Origin: Erysipelotrichales bacterium
GTDB taxonomy: Bacteria; Bacillota_I; Bacilli_A; RFN20; CAG-826
Direction: 5' to 3'
DNA length: 35,103 bases
NCBI GenBank assembly: GCA_022508535.1
Contig: JAFLUZ010000004.1
Location: 82,130-117,232, forward strand
The position numbers and the translations under genes are program-made. Shown in pieces: positions 1-7,654 of this stretch. The stretch's first letter is position 1. Each line of letters starts with the position of its first letter. The notes beneath the pieces were generated by a model. It made no database searches and was not told the DNA's origin. It was given only the letters and a program-made list of their open reading frames with translations.

Positions 1-1004
1 CAGATGTAAATAATCAAGTAATTTTTGAACTAGGTAAAAAATATTTAAACATAATTGTTATTAGCTATATAATTGAATGCATCGCGACAATATATTCAAA
101 TACATTAAGAGAAATGGGAGAAACTAAAATACCATTAATTGCAAACTCTATATCATTAGGAATTAATGTGTTGTTTAATGCTTTGTTTATTTACGTATTT
201 GCTAAAAAAGATCCAGTAAAGAGTGTAGAAGGAATTGCTTATGCTACAGTTATTGCTCGTATGGTTGAATTAATAATTTTATTTGTTATTTGTAAAATTA
301 AAAAATATGAATTTAACAAACGAATTTTCACTCATTTCCGCATCGAAAAACCATTGTTGAAGAAATTATTTGTAAAATCAATTCCTTTATTTCTTAATGA
401 GTTATTTTGGTCAACAGGTCAAGTGTTAATGACTCTTGCTTTATCACAAAGAAATGGTGTTTTGTCTGCTCTATCTATTGTGTCTACAATGTCAAATGTT
501 TTTTCAGTTGTTTTTCAAGGCCTAGCGGTTGGAATTGGTGTTATGGTTGGTAATACTTTAGGAGCTGGAGATTTAGAAAAAGCACAAGAAAATAATAAAA
601 AACTATATGTTGTAGGTATGACAATATCGGTTATTGTTGGAATACTTATGATCTCTTTCTCGCCTATCATACCATTATTATTTGTTGAAGTTGATGCAGA
701 ACAAAAGGTTTTAGCAACTAAATTAATTATCATTTATGGCTCATTATTATGGTCATTCTGTATTTGTACTTGTTTTTATAATACGCTTAGATCAGGAGGA
801 CTCGCTGTTCATACATTTTTAACAGACTTTATTTCAATGTGGTGTATTACACTTCCTGTTGCATGGATTTTAGCAACTTTAACAAATATTAATATTGTTT
901 GGCTTTATCTTGCTGTACAGGCTACTGATATGGCTAAAGCTTGTATTGGATTTATATTTGTAAGGCAAAAGAAGTGGGTTAAAAATTTAACTGTTATGGA
1001 TTAA
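1..1004 (+). CDS. MATE-family multidrug/cation exporter, C-terminal part (5' end outside window)
   Basis: The reading frame is open from base 3 with no stop, so the ATG at 114 is internal and the gene begins outside the window; about 333 residues remain of a family usually near 450. The visible part is a run of hydrophobic segments separated by short basic loops. It includes the MATE-like stretch NTLREMGETKIPL followed by a helix with paired asparagines (NVLFNALF), and later GVMVGNTLGAGDLEKA, the pattern repeated between the two six-helix halves. MATE proteins export drugs or metabolites in exchange for Na+ or H+; the substrate cannot be told. It ends at TAA, followed by a weak hairpin with a T run and then the nucleotidase gene. 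Family assignment is confident, function only general. Confidence 0.85.
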   Translation, partial: DVNNQVIFELGKKYLNIIVISYIIECIATIYSNTLREMGETKIPLIANSISLGINVLFNALFIYVFAKKDPVKSVEGIAYATVIARMVELIILFVICKIKKYEFNKRIFTHFRIEKPLLKKLFVKSIPLFLNELFWSTGQVLMTLALSQRNGVLSALSIVSTMSNVFSVVFQGLAVGIGVMVGNTLGAGDLEKAQENNKKLYVVGMTISVIVGILMISFSPIIPLLFVEVDAEQKVLATKLIIIYGSLLWSFCICTCFYNTLRSGGLAVHTFLTDFISMWCITLPVAWILATLTNINIVWLYLAVQATDMAKACIGFIFVRQKKWVKNLTVMD

Positions 1005-1025
1005 GCATATTTTTTATGGATTTTT

Positions 1026-1049
1026 AAACATTTAAAATATGTTTTTTTT
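1026..1049 (+). terminator. Weak terminator after the MATE gene
   Basis: AAACAT (1026-1031) pairs with ATGTTT (1039-1044), followed by an unbroken T run to 1049. The stem is short and AT-rich, so termination is probably partial. Confidence 0.4.
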
Positions 1050-1050
1050 A

Positions 1051-1059
1051 TGTTAAAAT
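1051..1059 (+). promoter_or_regulatory. Extended -10 element for the 5'-nucleotidase gene
   Basis: TGT-TAAAAT lies about 23 bases before the start codon, after the T run of the preceding hairpin; no convincing -35 is seen. A ribosome site AGAGGA follows at about 1069. Confidence 0.35.
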
Positions 1060-1081
1060 TAACTAGAAAGAGGAATATTTT

Positions 1082-2731
1082 ATGAAAAAAAGATCTAATA
1101 TACTTATTCTATCTTTGTTAACTTTAACAATGGCTGGCTGTTCGATTGAATTTGTATGGGGCGGTGATGACTCTTCTAATTCTCATGATTCTGTTGCTTC
1201 AACAAATGAAAATAGCATTAGCAATAATAACTCATCATTTAAACCATCTGAAGATGCAAAAAAAGTTAGTTTGTATGCAATTAATGATTTTCATGGTGCT
1301 GTTAGTGAAAATGCTAGTAGTGGAGAACCTGGTATTGTAAGACTTGGAGCCTATCTTAAAGAAAAGAAAAGTGAAGGAAACACCCTTTTAATAAATTCTG
1401 GTGATATGTGGCAAGGATCGATTGAGTCAAATTATAATCGCGGATTTCTCCTCACTGATTGTATGAATAATATTGAATTTGATTGCTTTACTTTAGGAAA
1501 TCACGAATTTGACTGGGGACAAAAGTATATTCAATTAAATAGAGAAAGAAGTAGCACAACTAATTATCAAACACCATTCTTGGCTGCAAATATATATGAA
1601 TATGATATTGACACTAAAACAATAGGAGAATACGCAGATTTGGGTGATAAATATGTAATTCGTGAGTTAGATAATGGATTACGTGTTGGAATTATTGGTG
1701 TCATTGGAAAAGGACAAATAACTTCAATTACTTCTCAACATGTCGATGATATTAATTTTAATAGCCCGACCAATGTTATTAAAACATTGTCCGATGAATT
1801 AAGAACTGAACAAAATGTAGATGTTGTTATTCTTGATAGTCATGCAGATCAATATGATATTACAGGAAGTAATGAAGACGATTTTTATGATAAAAATCAA
1901 ATAACAAGCGTTTCTCCAAACACTAACCAAAGATATGTTGATGCTGTATTTTGCGCTCATTCTCATGCTAAGAAAGAAGATGATATGATAAATGGTGTTC
2001 CATTTATTCAAGGTGGCAGTTACGGAAAATACATTTCTAATGTTGAATTATATGTTGAAGAAAATGGTAATGTTTCTTGTGGTGTTTCAACGAATTTAGA
2101 GTCTATTAAAGAAACTCAAGGATATTATGATAGTGAACTAGCAGAACTTGTAGCCACTTATAAAATTGAAAGTGATGAGGCAAGTAATGAAGTACTTGGA
2201 ACTTTAAATGGCAAATTCTACTCTAGTGGATCTGGTGCTACGATTCCAAATGTGGTTTGTGAAGCAATTGCAAACTATGCAGTGGACTCGGGATACGATA
2301 TTTCTTATGCGATGGTAAATAATGCGCGCGCTACTTTAGAAGGCGGTACACTTACATATGGTGAATTATATCGTGCATTACCGTTTGATAACGAAGTGTT
2401 TGTTATTGAAACAACAGGAGAAAGAATTAAAGCAGAAGCCGACTTTAGTTCAAATTTTATTTGTAGATTAGATACAGAACCATTAGATTTAAATAAAACT
2501 TATAGGATTGCTGTTATTGATTATTTAGCAACACATAGAAATTCTAATCGTAACTATGATTATTTTAGAGGAATGAAAATTGTAGGAAAGTTAGAAAAGG
2601 ATGATAATGATTTATATAATTATCGCGATATAACAGCAGATTATATTAGAGCCAACAAGACAATTAATTATTGGGATTTCTTATCTTCAAGTGATAGATT
2701 TAATAAAAATAATTTATATAATGCTATTTAG
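1082..2731 (+). CDS. Lipoprotein 5'-nucleotidase / bifunctional metallophosphatase (UshA/YfkN-like)
   Basis: The 549-residue protein starts with a basic N-terminus, a hydrophobic segment and the lipobox LTMAGC (Cys20), so it is probably a lipid-anchored surface enzyme. A low-complexity Ser/Asn linker (about 25-55) leads to a calcineurin-like metallophosphatase domain with the expected two-metal ligands: NDFHG (D69, H71), SGDMWQGS (D108), LGNHEFDWG (N140, H141), DSHAD (H254) and CAHSH (H293, H295). The C-terminal 5'-nucleotidase domain contains the typical MVNNARATLEGG and LTYGELYRALPFDNEV stretches that form the substrate pocket. Family members remove phosphate from extracellular nucleotides so that nucleosides can be imported. 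The last metal motif reads AHSH where GHxH is usual, a mild change. AGAGGA lies 8 bases before the ATG. Monocistronic, with a strong terminator. Confidence 0.93.
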   Translation: MKKRSNILILSLLTLTMAGCSIEFVWGGDDSSNSHDSVASTNENSISNNNSSFKPSEDAKKVSLYAINDFHGAVSENASSGEPGIVRLGAYLKEKKSEGNTLLINSGDMWQGSIESNYNRGFLLTDCMNNIEFDCFTLGNHEFDWGQKYIQLNRERSSTTNYQTPFLAANIYEYDIDTKTIGEYADLGDKYVIRELDNGLRVGIIGVIGKGQITSITSQHVDDINFNSPTNVIKTLSDELRTEQNVDVVILDSHADQYDITGSNEDDFYDKNQITSVSPNTNQRYVDAVFCAHSHAKKEDDMINGVPFIQGGSYGKYISNVELYVEENGNVSCGVSTNLESIKETQGYYDSELAELVATYKIESDEASNEVLGTLNGKFYSSGSGATIPNVVCEAIANYAVDSGYDISYAMVNNARATLEGGTLTYGELYRALPFDNEVFVIETTGERIKAEADFSSNFICRLDTEPLDLNKTYRIAVIDYLATHRNSNRNYDYFRGMKIVGKLEKDDNDLYNYRDITADYIRANKTINYWDFLSSSDRFNKNNLYNAI

Positions 2732-2755
2732 TGACAATAAGATAGTTTAAATATT

Positions 2756-2785
2756 AAGTACGCAATTTAATTTGCGTACTTTTTA
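2756..2785 (+). terminator. Strong terminator after the 5'-nucleotidase gene
   Basis: Perfect 10-bp stem AAGTACGCAA / TTGCGTACTT with a six-base loop (TTTAAT) and a T run: a classical rho-independent terminator 24 bases after the stop codon. Confidence 0.9.
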
Positions 2786-2835
2786 TTACTAATTATAAAA
2801 TTTTATTAATTCATTAAAACTTTTTAAAAATTAAG

Positions 2836-2864
2836 TTGATATTATTAAATAAATTTGATATATT
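2836..2864 (+). promoter_or_regulatory. Promoter of the tRNA cluster
   Basis: TTGATA (2836-2841), 17-base spacer, TATATT (2859-2864), giving a start about 20 bases before tRNA-Val. Close to the sigma-A consensus and no other gene lies between. Confidence 0.7.
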
Positions 2865-2889
2865 AAACAAGTGTCAGGGGAGAAAACAA

Positions 2890-2965
2890 GGACACTTAGC
2901 TCAGTTGGGAGAGCGTTTCCTTCACACGGAAGAGGTCGCAGGTTCGAACCCTGTAGCGTCCACCA
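2890..2965 (+). tRNA. tRNA-Val (anticodon CAC)
   Basis: A 76-base cloverleaf with encoded CCA end. Acceptor GGACACT pairs with AGCGTCC except for one A5-C68 mismatch; D stem GCTC/GAGC; anticodon stem TTTCC/GGAAG with loop TTCACAC placing CAC at 34-36 (valine, codon GUG); T stem GCAGG/CCTGT around TTCGAAC. The C34 valine isoacceptor is less usual than UAC in low-GC bacteria. First gene of a three-tRNA cluster. Confidence 0.93.
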
Positions 2966-2972
2966 TTATTAT

Positions 2973-3048
2973 GCCGTCTTAGCTCAATTGGCAGAGCAAC
3001 TGATTTGTAATCAGTAGGTTGTTGGTTCGATTCCGATAGACGGCACCA
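2973..3048 (+). tRNA. tRNA-Thr (anticodon TGT)
   Basis: A 76-base cloverleaf with encoded CCA, seven bases after tRNA-Val. Acceptor GCCGTCT pairs perfectly with AGACGGC; anticodon stem ACTGA/TCAGT with loop TTTGTAA gives anticodon TGT, reading ACA. T arm contains TTCGATT. Probably co-transcribed with tRNA-Val. Confidence 0.95.
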
Positions 3049-3060
3049 TTTATTAAAGAT

Positions 3061-3095
3061 GTGTACTTGTTTTTTCTGAGACAATACACTTTTTT
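3061..3095 (+). terminator. Hairpin with T run between tRNA-Thr and tRNA-Leu
   Basis: GTGTA-C-TTGT (3061-3070) pairs with ACAA-TACAC (3081-3089) with one bulged C, followed by TTTTTT. It looks like a terminator for the Val-Thr transcript, but tRNA-Leu begins only about 10 bases later with no room for a separate promoter, so it is probably leaky or a processing stem. Confidence 0.6.
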
Positions 3096-3104
3096 ATTTT
3101 ATTA

Positions 3105-3188
3105 GGGCGCATGGCGGAACTGGCAGACGCGCTAGACTTAGGATCTAGTGGTAATACCGTGCAGGTTCGATTCCTGTTGCGCCCACCA
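3105..3188 (+). tRNA. tRNA-Leu (anticodon TAG)
   Basis: An 84-base class II tRNA with encoded CCA. Acceptor GGGCGCA pairs perfectly with TGCGCCC; anticodon stem CTAGA/TCTAG with loop CTTAGGA gives TAG, reading CUA and related codons. The long variable arm (TGGTAATACCG) forms its own stem. A strong terminator follows directly. Confidence 0.95.
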
Positions 3189-3197
3189 TCGAATAAC

Positions 3198-3228
3198 AAA
3201 CTTCGATACTAGGTATTGAAGTTTTTTT
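3198..3228 (+). terminator. Terminator of the tRNA cluster (repeat-family copy 1)
   Basis: AAACTTCGATAC pairs over 12 positions (one G-U) with GTATTGAAGTTT across a TAG loop, ending in a T run. A nearly identical hairpin lies at 5043 and a covarying version at 5573. Confidence 0.9.
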
Positions 3229-3607
3229 CATTTTTAAGGGTGTTTTTACCTATTTTAGCCTTGTTTTAACCTTTAGATGCATATTCCAATAAAGAGAGAT
3301 TCATAAAAAATGTATCATTTTATCTTTTTTGAGGTAGATTTGTAGAATCAAAAGAATTAAAGAGACTCGAAACCTAAAAAAACGGCAAAATAAGAAGAAT
3401 TAAAATGATGCATTTTAATAATTTTTGTTATGAAATGAAGCAAAAAAAATTTGCTAAAATTTTTGAATAGTTCAACATAAAACGAAAAATTCGTTCACTA
3501 CATGTGTTGCAAATTAATATTTATTTTAAGTTTGTAATATGTTTTGTATTTTTATACTTTTTGATATAATTTATTTGAATAAATAATTAATGATGAGGGA
3601 CAATAAT
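3229..3607. other. Non-coding gap between the tRNA cluster and the second MATE-like gene
   Basis: AT-rich stretch with no plausible reading frame. It contains a separated inverted repeat: AAATGTATCATTTTA at 3308-3322 and TAAAATGATGCATTT at 3401-3415, which as RNA could pair over 15 positions with one G-U and enclose 78 bases. The promoter of the next gene lies at its right end. Otherwise nothing recognisable. Confidence 0.5.
3565..3570 (+). promoter_or_regulatory. -10 element for the second MATE-like gene
   Basis: A perfect TATAAT 37 bases before the chosen ATG at 3608, with only a weak T-rich -35 (TTTTGT, 3542-3547). Confidence 0.5.
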
Positions 3608-4900
3608 ATGAAAGAAAGATTGAAACAGCTAAAATATTTTAATTGGCGACTTTTCTTGGCGTTATGCGCATTGGCGCTGATACCTGCAGTTTATCAGACA
3701 ATAAAAACTTTTATTATTTCATCTAATAGTGAAAGTGATGTATTTAACATTATCGGACAGATGGAATGGTTTGATCTGATTAACGAAACTTTACAAGCGT
3801 TCTTAATTATTCCTTTATATTCAATTCTTAATAAAATTTTTAAGCATGATAAAGAACATTTTGCAAACCACACTTTTAAAACGGGACTTATATCTTTTGC
3901 AATATATACATTATTTTCAATAGGTGTTTTAATATATGGCGTCGTACTTATAAAAGCGATGAATCCTAATGAAGTGAATTTGGAAGTTGTAAATCATTAC
4001 CTTCAACTTGAGACTATAGCATTTATGTTAGGAATAATTGTTAGTTTTGTTAATGTCGTTTTTGTGGTTATTGGTAAGGATAAAAATGTATATATATTCT
4101 TAATTGCTAACGTCGTTCTTTCTTTGATTGCTGATTTATTGCTAATTCCAAACTTTGGTATTTATGGTGTTGCTATTTCAAATATTATTGTAAACTTAGT
4201 ACTTGCAATAATAAGCGTTTTAATCCTTTATATTCAAAAACTTATTAAACCATGCTGGTATCATAAAGATGATCTATTAACATTGAAAGAATGGGGGAAG
4301 GTGGGTATTTTTTCTGGTATTCAGCAATTCATTGATAATTTTATATATGCAATTATGATTTGTAAGATGGTTAATATGGTTGCAGAGCAGGGTAATTATT
4401 GGATAGCTAATAATTTTATATGGGGATGGTTGCTTATCCCAATTTCTGCATTATCTGAAGTTATAAGACATGATTGTAAAGATGGATATAAAAATTTAAA
4501 TCAATTTAATTATTATTTTATTGCTTCGATTGTTATATTAATTTGGGCAATAACAATACCTATTTGGACACCATTTTATCAGCATGTCGAAAATCTTACT
4601 AACGCGAATGAAATATTTTTAATTACAATTAAATTAGCACCATTTTATATAGCGTATATAGGGTGCGCTATTATAGATAATATTTTTATTGGTCTAGGTA
4701 AAACAATTTATAATGCAATTAATTCTTTAATTATAAATCTAGTGTATTATGGCATTTTCTATATTCTATATGTCACTAACACAATTTCTTTTACTATGGA
4801 TGTTATTATATTGATGTTTGGTTTTGGCATGGTAGTACATCTAGTAGTCTCATTAATAGAAGAAAAATTGATTTTTCGCAAAATAGAGCTAAAGATATAA
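3608..4900 (+). CDS. MATE-like multi-pass membrane transporter
   Basis: This 430-residue protein is a chain of about twelve hydrophobic segments with the two-lobe rhythm of MATE exporters. The stretch LIADLLLIPNFGIYGVAISN matches the family's typical helix-turn-helix ending in G-x-G-x-A-x-x-T/S. Most charged residues sit in short loops. I chose ATG 3608 because the ribosome site GAGGG (3594-3598) lies 9 bases before it, whereas an earlier in-frame ATG at 3590 precedes that site. Its own promoter and terminators on both sides suggest a single-gene unit. Substrate unknown; it is not a close copy of the exporter at the left edge, so the two are probably not a recent duplication. A related polysaccharide-exporter-type flippase is the main alternative. 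Confidence 0.75.
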   Translation: MKERLKQLKYFNWRLFLALCALALIPAVYQTIKTFIISSNSESDVFNIIGQMEWFDLINETLQAFLIIPLYSILNKIFKHDKEHFANHTFKTGLISFAIYTLFSIGVLIYGVVLIKAMNPNEVNLEVVNHYLQLETIAFMLGIIVSFVNVVFVVIGKDKNVYIFLIANVVLSLIADLLLIPNFGIYGVAISNIIVNLVLAIISVLILYIQKLIKPCWYHKDDLLTLKEWGKVGIFSGIQQFIDNFIYAIMICKMVNMVAEQGNYWIANNFIWGWLLIPISALSEVIRHDCKDGYKNLNQFNYYFIASIVILIWAITIPIWTPFYQHVENLTNANEIFLITIKLAPFYIAYIGCAIIDNIFIGLGKTIYNAINSLIINLVYYGIFYILYVTNTISFTMDVIILMFGFGMVVHLVVSLIEEKLIFRKIELKI

Positions 4901-4963
4901 TTTGATATATATTAACTGATTATCCCTATGTGATGGTTCATTAATTATTCTTGCAAAATATAG

Positions 4964-4969
4964 TATAAT
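4964..4969 (+). promoter_or_regulatory. Possible orphan -10 element
   Basis: TATAAT in the gap after the MATE-like gene, with no start codon after it before the terminator at 5043. If used, it would give a non-coding RNA of about 100 bases. No clear -35. Confidence 0.25.
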
Positions 4970-5042
4970 TTGGGAGAATAATTCAAATAATTAGCACATC
5001 AACAAGTATATCATTTTAGTTTTTTTTCGCACAGCAGATAAC

Positions 5043-5072
5043 AAACTTCGATACAAGGTATTGAAGTTTTTT
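5043..5072 (+). terminator. Terminator (repeat-family copy 2)
   Basis: AAACTTCGATAC / GTATTGAAGTTT with an AAG loop and T run. The stem is identical to that after tRNA-Leu and the match extends upstream into ATAAC; only the loop differs. Confidence 0.88.
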
Positions 5073-5091
5073 GTTTCTAAAAACTTTTATA

Positions 5092-5097
5092 TATAAT
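5092..5097 (+). promoter_or_regulatory. -10 element for the 126-residue protein gene
   Basis: TATAAT with a T-rich -35 candidate (TTTTGT, 5069-5074; 17-base spacing) overlapping the T run of the preceding terminator; 38 bases before the ATG. Confidence 0.45.
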
Positions 5098-5135
5098 ATT
5101 ATTATTTTTGGTACAAGAAAAAGGAGTGATTGTGA

Positions 5136-5516
5136 ATGGAAGAAAAAACAGAATGGAAATTTGGTGTTGCTGCAAATATAGTGCATAGTCATACTGATGA
5201 GGATGGTAATGTATACTATGGAACAAAAGCATTTACTCCAGGAACCAAAGTATATTTAGATGGAAAATTTTGGAACAGTAAATCTGACGATATTTTTGTG
5301 ATAGGAAGAAATAGATTTGGTAGATTTGTACACGAAAGAGTTCCTGTTGCGCTTTTGGAAAATGTAAGGACACAAAGAATTTATCATCCAAAAGTATTAA
5401 AAATTATGAAACATCTTGAATTTTTGGATGGTTGGGAATGGTGGGAAAACACTATTGAAGACAAAAAAGATACAAAAAGATTTGTTAAAGAATGGTTGGG
5501 TAGAATGAAGGTATAA
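5136..5516 (+). CDS. Conserved-looking protein of unknown function, 126 residues
   Basis: Not recognised. A strong AAAGGAG ribosome site lies about 11 bases before the ATG, supporting real translation. The protein is soluble, without signal peptide or membrane helix, rich in Trp, Tyr and Phe and with no cysteine. The N-terminal two thirds look like an all-beta fold (WKFGVAANIV, GNVYYGTKAFTPGTKVYLDG, IFVIGRNRFGRFVHERVPVA), and the end is a charged helical tail with WEWWENT and RFVKEWLG. It forms a single-gene unit enclosed by two copies of the same terminator family. No function is proposed. Confidence 0.75.
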   Translation: MEEKTEWKFGVAANIVHSHTDEDGNVYYGTKAFTPGTKVYLDGKFWNSKSDDIFVIGRNRFGRFVHERVPVALLENVRTQRIYHPKVLKIMKHLEFLDGWEWWENTIEDKKDTKRFVKEWLGRMKV

Positions 5517-5572
5517 ATTAATACCATTTTTTTAGTGCTACTTAAAATTATTTTCCCAATGGTAATAAAGCA

Positions 5573-5603
5573 AAACTTTGATACTGAGTATTAAAGTTTT
5601 TTT
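5573..5603 (+). terminator. Terminator (repeat-family copy 3, covarying)
   Basis: AAACTTTGATAC / GTATTAAAGTTT with a TGA loop and T run. Compared with copies 1 and 2, a C-G pair is replaced by a T-A pair on both arms, so the hairpin is kept by compensatory change. Confidence 0.85.
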
Positions 5604-5655
5604 AATTTTTTGTTAGTGATTCTAACCACTTTTTATTACATAAATCATTTTAACA

Positions 5656-5684
5656 TTTTGTTTTTTGCGTAATTATTGTATTAT
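5656..5684 (+). promoter_or_regulatory. Promoter of the DedA-acyltransferase / YfcC operon
   Basis: TTTTGT (5656-5661), 17-base spacer, TATTAT (5679-5684). It overlaps an in-frame TTG at 5665, which argues that translation starts further down, at ATG 5731. Confidence 0.5.
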
Positions 5685-5730
5685 TATTGTGGAGTTATTA
5701 AATATAAATTTATTTGTTGAGTTGAAAACT

Positions 5731-7650
5731 ATGAAAAGAAAAGAAGTATCTAAAGAAAAGATTATTGCTGTCATTATTGGAGTGCTTGCACTAATAGGAC
5801 TTATATTTTATTTACTATCCGGAAATAATATTGAATTATTCAAGAGTCTTTTTCGTGAAGGAATAACTAAGCAAGAAATTAGAGAAATTGCTCAACAATT
5901 TGGAGTTAGAGGCGTCTTATTTGTCGGATTTGCTTCAATGTTACAAGTAATTTTTATGTTTTTGCCTGCGGAGCCTGTTCAAGTTATTGCAGGTGTTAGT
6001 TATGGCTTGTGGTATGGTATTTTGATATGTATTATAGGTGTTTTTGTTGGTAATACGATTATTTATATTTGTTATAAAATTTTTGGTACAAAAATGCACG
6101 ATTATTATTCTCGAAAAGTAAATATTGATTTTGATAATGCTAAAACAGTACGAAGTATTACTCTTATTGTTTTAATATTGTATCTTTTACCTGCGATTCC
6201 TTATGGTATGATTTGCTTTTTCGCTGCTAGTATGGGATTAAAATATCATCGCTACATCATTTTAACTATTTTAGGAGCATTACCATCCGTTTTGATTGGT
6301 GTTTCTTTAGGACACTTAGCGATTACAGCTAGTATTATTTGGGCGGCAATTATCTTTGGAATTTTACTTATTATCATTATTTTTATGATAGTAAAAAGAG
6401 AGGCATTATTTAATAAACTTAATGAATTGATAAAGAAACACAATACACCATACTCTTCTGATACAATTGTTCAATCACCAAATAAATTTTTATATCGTCT
6501 TTTTGCTTTTGCTTTTAATCTATATATTTCTTTTACTTTTAAAATACGATTTAATCGTGAAGTGAAAAAGATAGAAAAGCCTTCGATAATTCTAGTTACG
6601 CATGGATCATTCATTGATTTCATGTATTGCTTAAAATTTTTGAAAAAATCGTATCCTCACGTTGTCGCTAACAGAATGTACTTATACCATAAAGTCATGG
6701 GAACATTACTTAAAAAAGGTGGAGTTATTCCAAAGAGTATGTTTACAGTGGATGTTGAAAGTGCGAGAAACTGTTTCAAGGTTTTGAAAATGAATGAAGT
6801 ATTACTATTGATGCCAGAAGCACGACTTGCTACTGTTGGAAAATATGAAGGCATTCAAAATGCTACAGCCAAATTCTTACATCGCGCTGGTGTAAACCTA
6901 TATTTATTAAAAATTGAAGGAAACTATTTCGCTATGCCAAAATGGGGAAATGGTGCGAGACGTAAATCAGTTGTAGAATGTAATCTTTCTTTATTTAAGG
7001 ATAAAGAGGAACTTAGTCAAATAGACTTTGAAACATTTAAAGACGAATTAGACCAAGCAATGGATTATGATGATTATAAATGGCTTGAAAAACATCCTGA
7101 ATTACATTATAAAACAAAAACGCTTGCTGAGGGATTAGAAGGAATTCTTTATAAATGCCCACATTGTGGAAAAGAAGGTGTAGGAGAAACCCGTGGTAGA
7201 AAATATCGCTGCACTCATTGTGGAATGGAAGCAGAACTTGATAGTCGTTATCATTTTGTTAATCATAAACCATTTGCTACTATTCAAGAATGGTATGATT
7301 ATCAACAAGAAACATTAAATAAAGAAGTTGCAGATAATGAAAACTATTTCTTGGAAAGTAAAGTTGTATTAAAACACGGATCTATTGATGGAAAGAAATG
7401 TTTACGTGTTGCAGGAGAGGGTATTTGCCGACTAGATCGAAGTGGGCTTACTTATATTGGCACTGATGATGGAAAAGATGTTAATGTCCATTTTGGCGGA
7501 AATGAAGTCTATCGTTTACTTTTCGGTGTTAATGAAGATTTTGAATTTTATGTAGGAAAGGAGATTTACTATTTTATGCCAGAAAACAGACATTTGTGCG
7601 TGAAATGGTATCAGTGTAGTATTGCACTAAAAGATTATTTTAAGGAATAG
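5731..7650 (+). CDS. Membrane fusion: DedA/VTT domain + PlsC-type acyltransferase + zinc ribbon
   Basis: The 639-residue protein combines three parts. Residues about 10-220 are hydrophobic and carry the VTT/DedA pattern (FMFLPAEPVQVIAGVSYG, then GVFVGNTIIYICYKIFG); this family moves lipids between membrane leaflets. Residues about 270-420 form a PlsC-like acyltransferase with the HX4D catalytic motif THGSFID (H291, D296) and a substrate motif MPEARLATVGKYEG; such enzymes acylate lysophosphatidate or glycerol phosphate. A zinc ribbon follows: C476-x2-C479 and C494-x2-C497. A lipid-synthesis enzyme joined to a scramblase-like domain suggests acylation coupled to lipid movement, which is inference. 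The start is ATG 5731; an earlier in-frame TTG overlaps the promoter. The carrier gene follows after 4 bases. The domains are clear; the combination is unusual. Confidence 0.85.
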   Translation: MKRKEVSKEKIIAVIIGVLALIGLIFYLLSGNNIELFKSLFREGITKQEIREIAQQFGVRGVLFVGFASMLQVIFMFLPAEPVQVIAGVSYGLWYGILICIIGVFVGNTIIYICYKIFGTKMHDYYSRKVNIDFDNAKTVRSITLIVLILYLLPAIPYGMICFFAASMGLKYHRYIILTILGALPSVLIGVSLGHLAITASIIWAAIIFGILLIIIIFMIVKREALFNKLNELIKKHNTPYSSDTIVQSPNKFLYRLFAFAFNLYISFTFKIRFNREVKKIEKPSIILVTHGSFIDFMYCLKFLKKSYPHVVANRMYLYHKVMGTLLKKGGVIPKSMFTVDVESARNCFKVLKMNEVLLLMPEARLATVGKYEGIQNATAKFLHRAGVNLYLLKIEGNYFAMPKWGNGARRKSVVECNLSLFKDKEELSQIDFETFKDELDQAMDYDDYKWLEKHPELHYKTKTLAEGLEGILYKCPHCGKEGVGETRGRKYRCTHCGMEAELDSRYHFVNHKPFATIQEWYDYQQETLNKEVADNENYFLESKVVLKHGSIDGKKCLRVAGEGICRLDRSGLTYIGTDDGKDVNVHFGGNEVYRLLFGVNEDFEFYVGKEIYYFMPENRHLCVKWYQCSIALKDYFKE

Positions 7651-7654
7651 GTTT

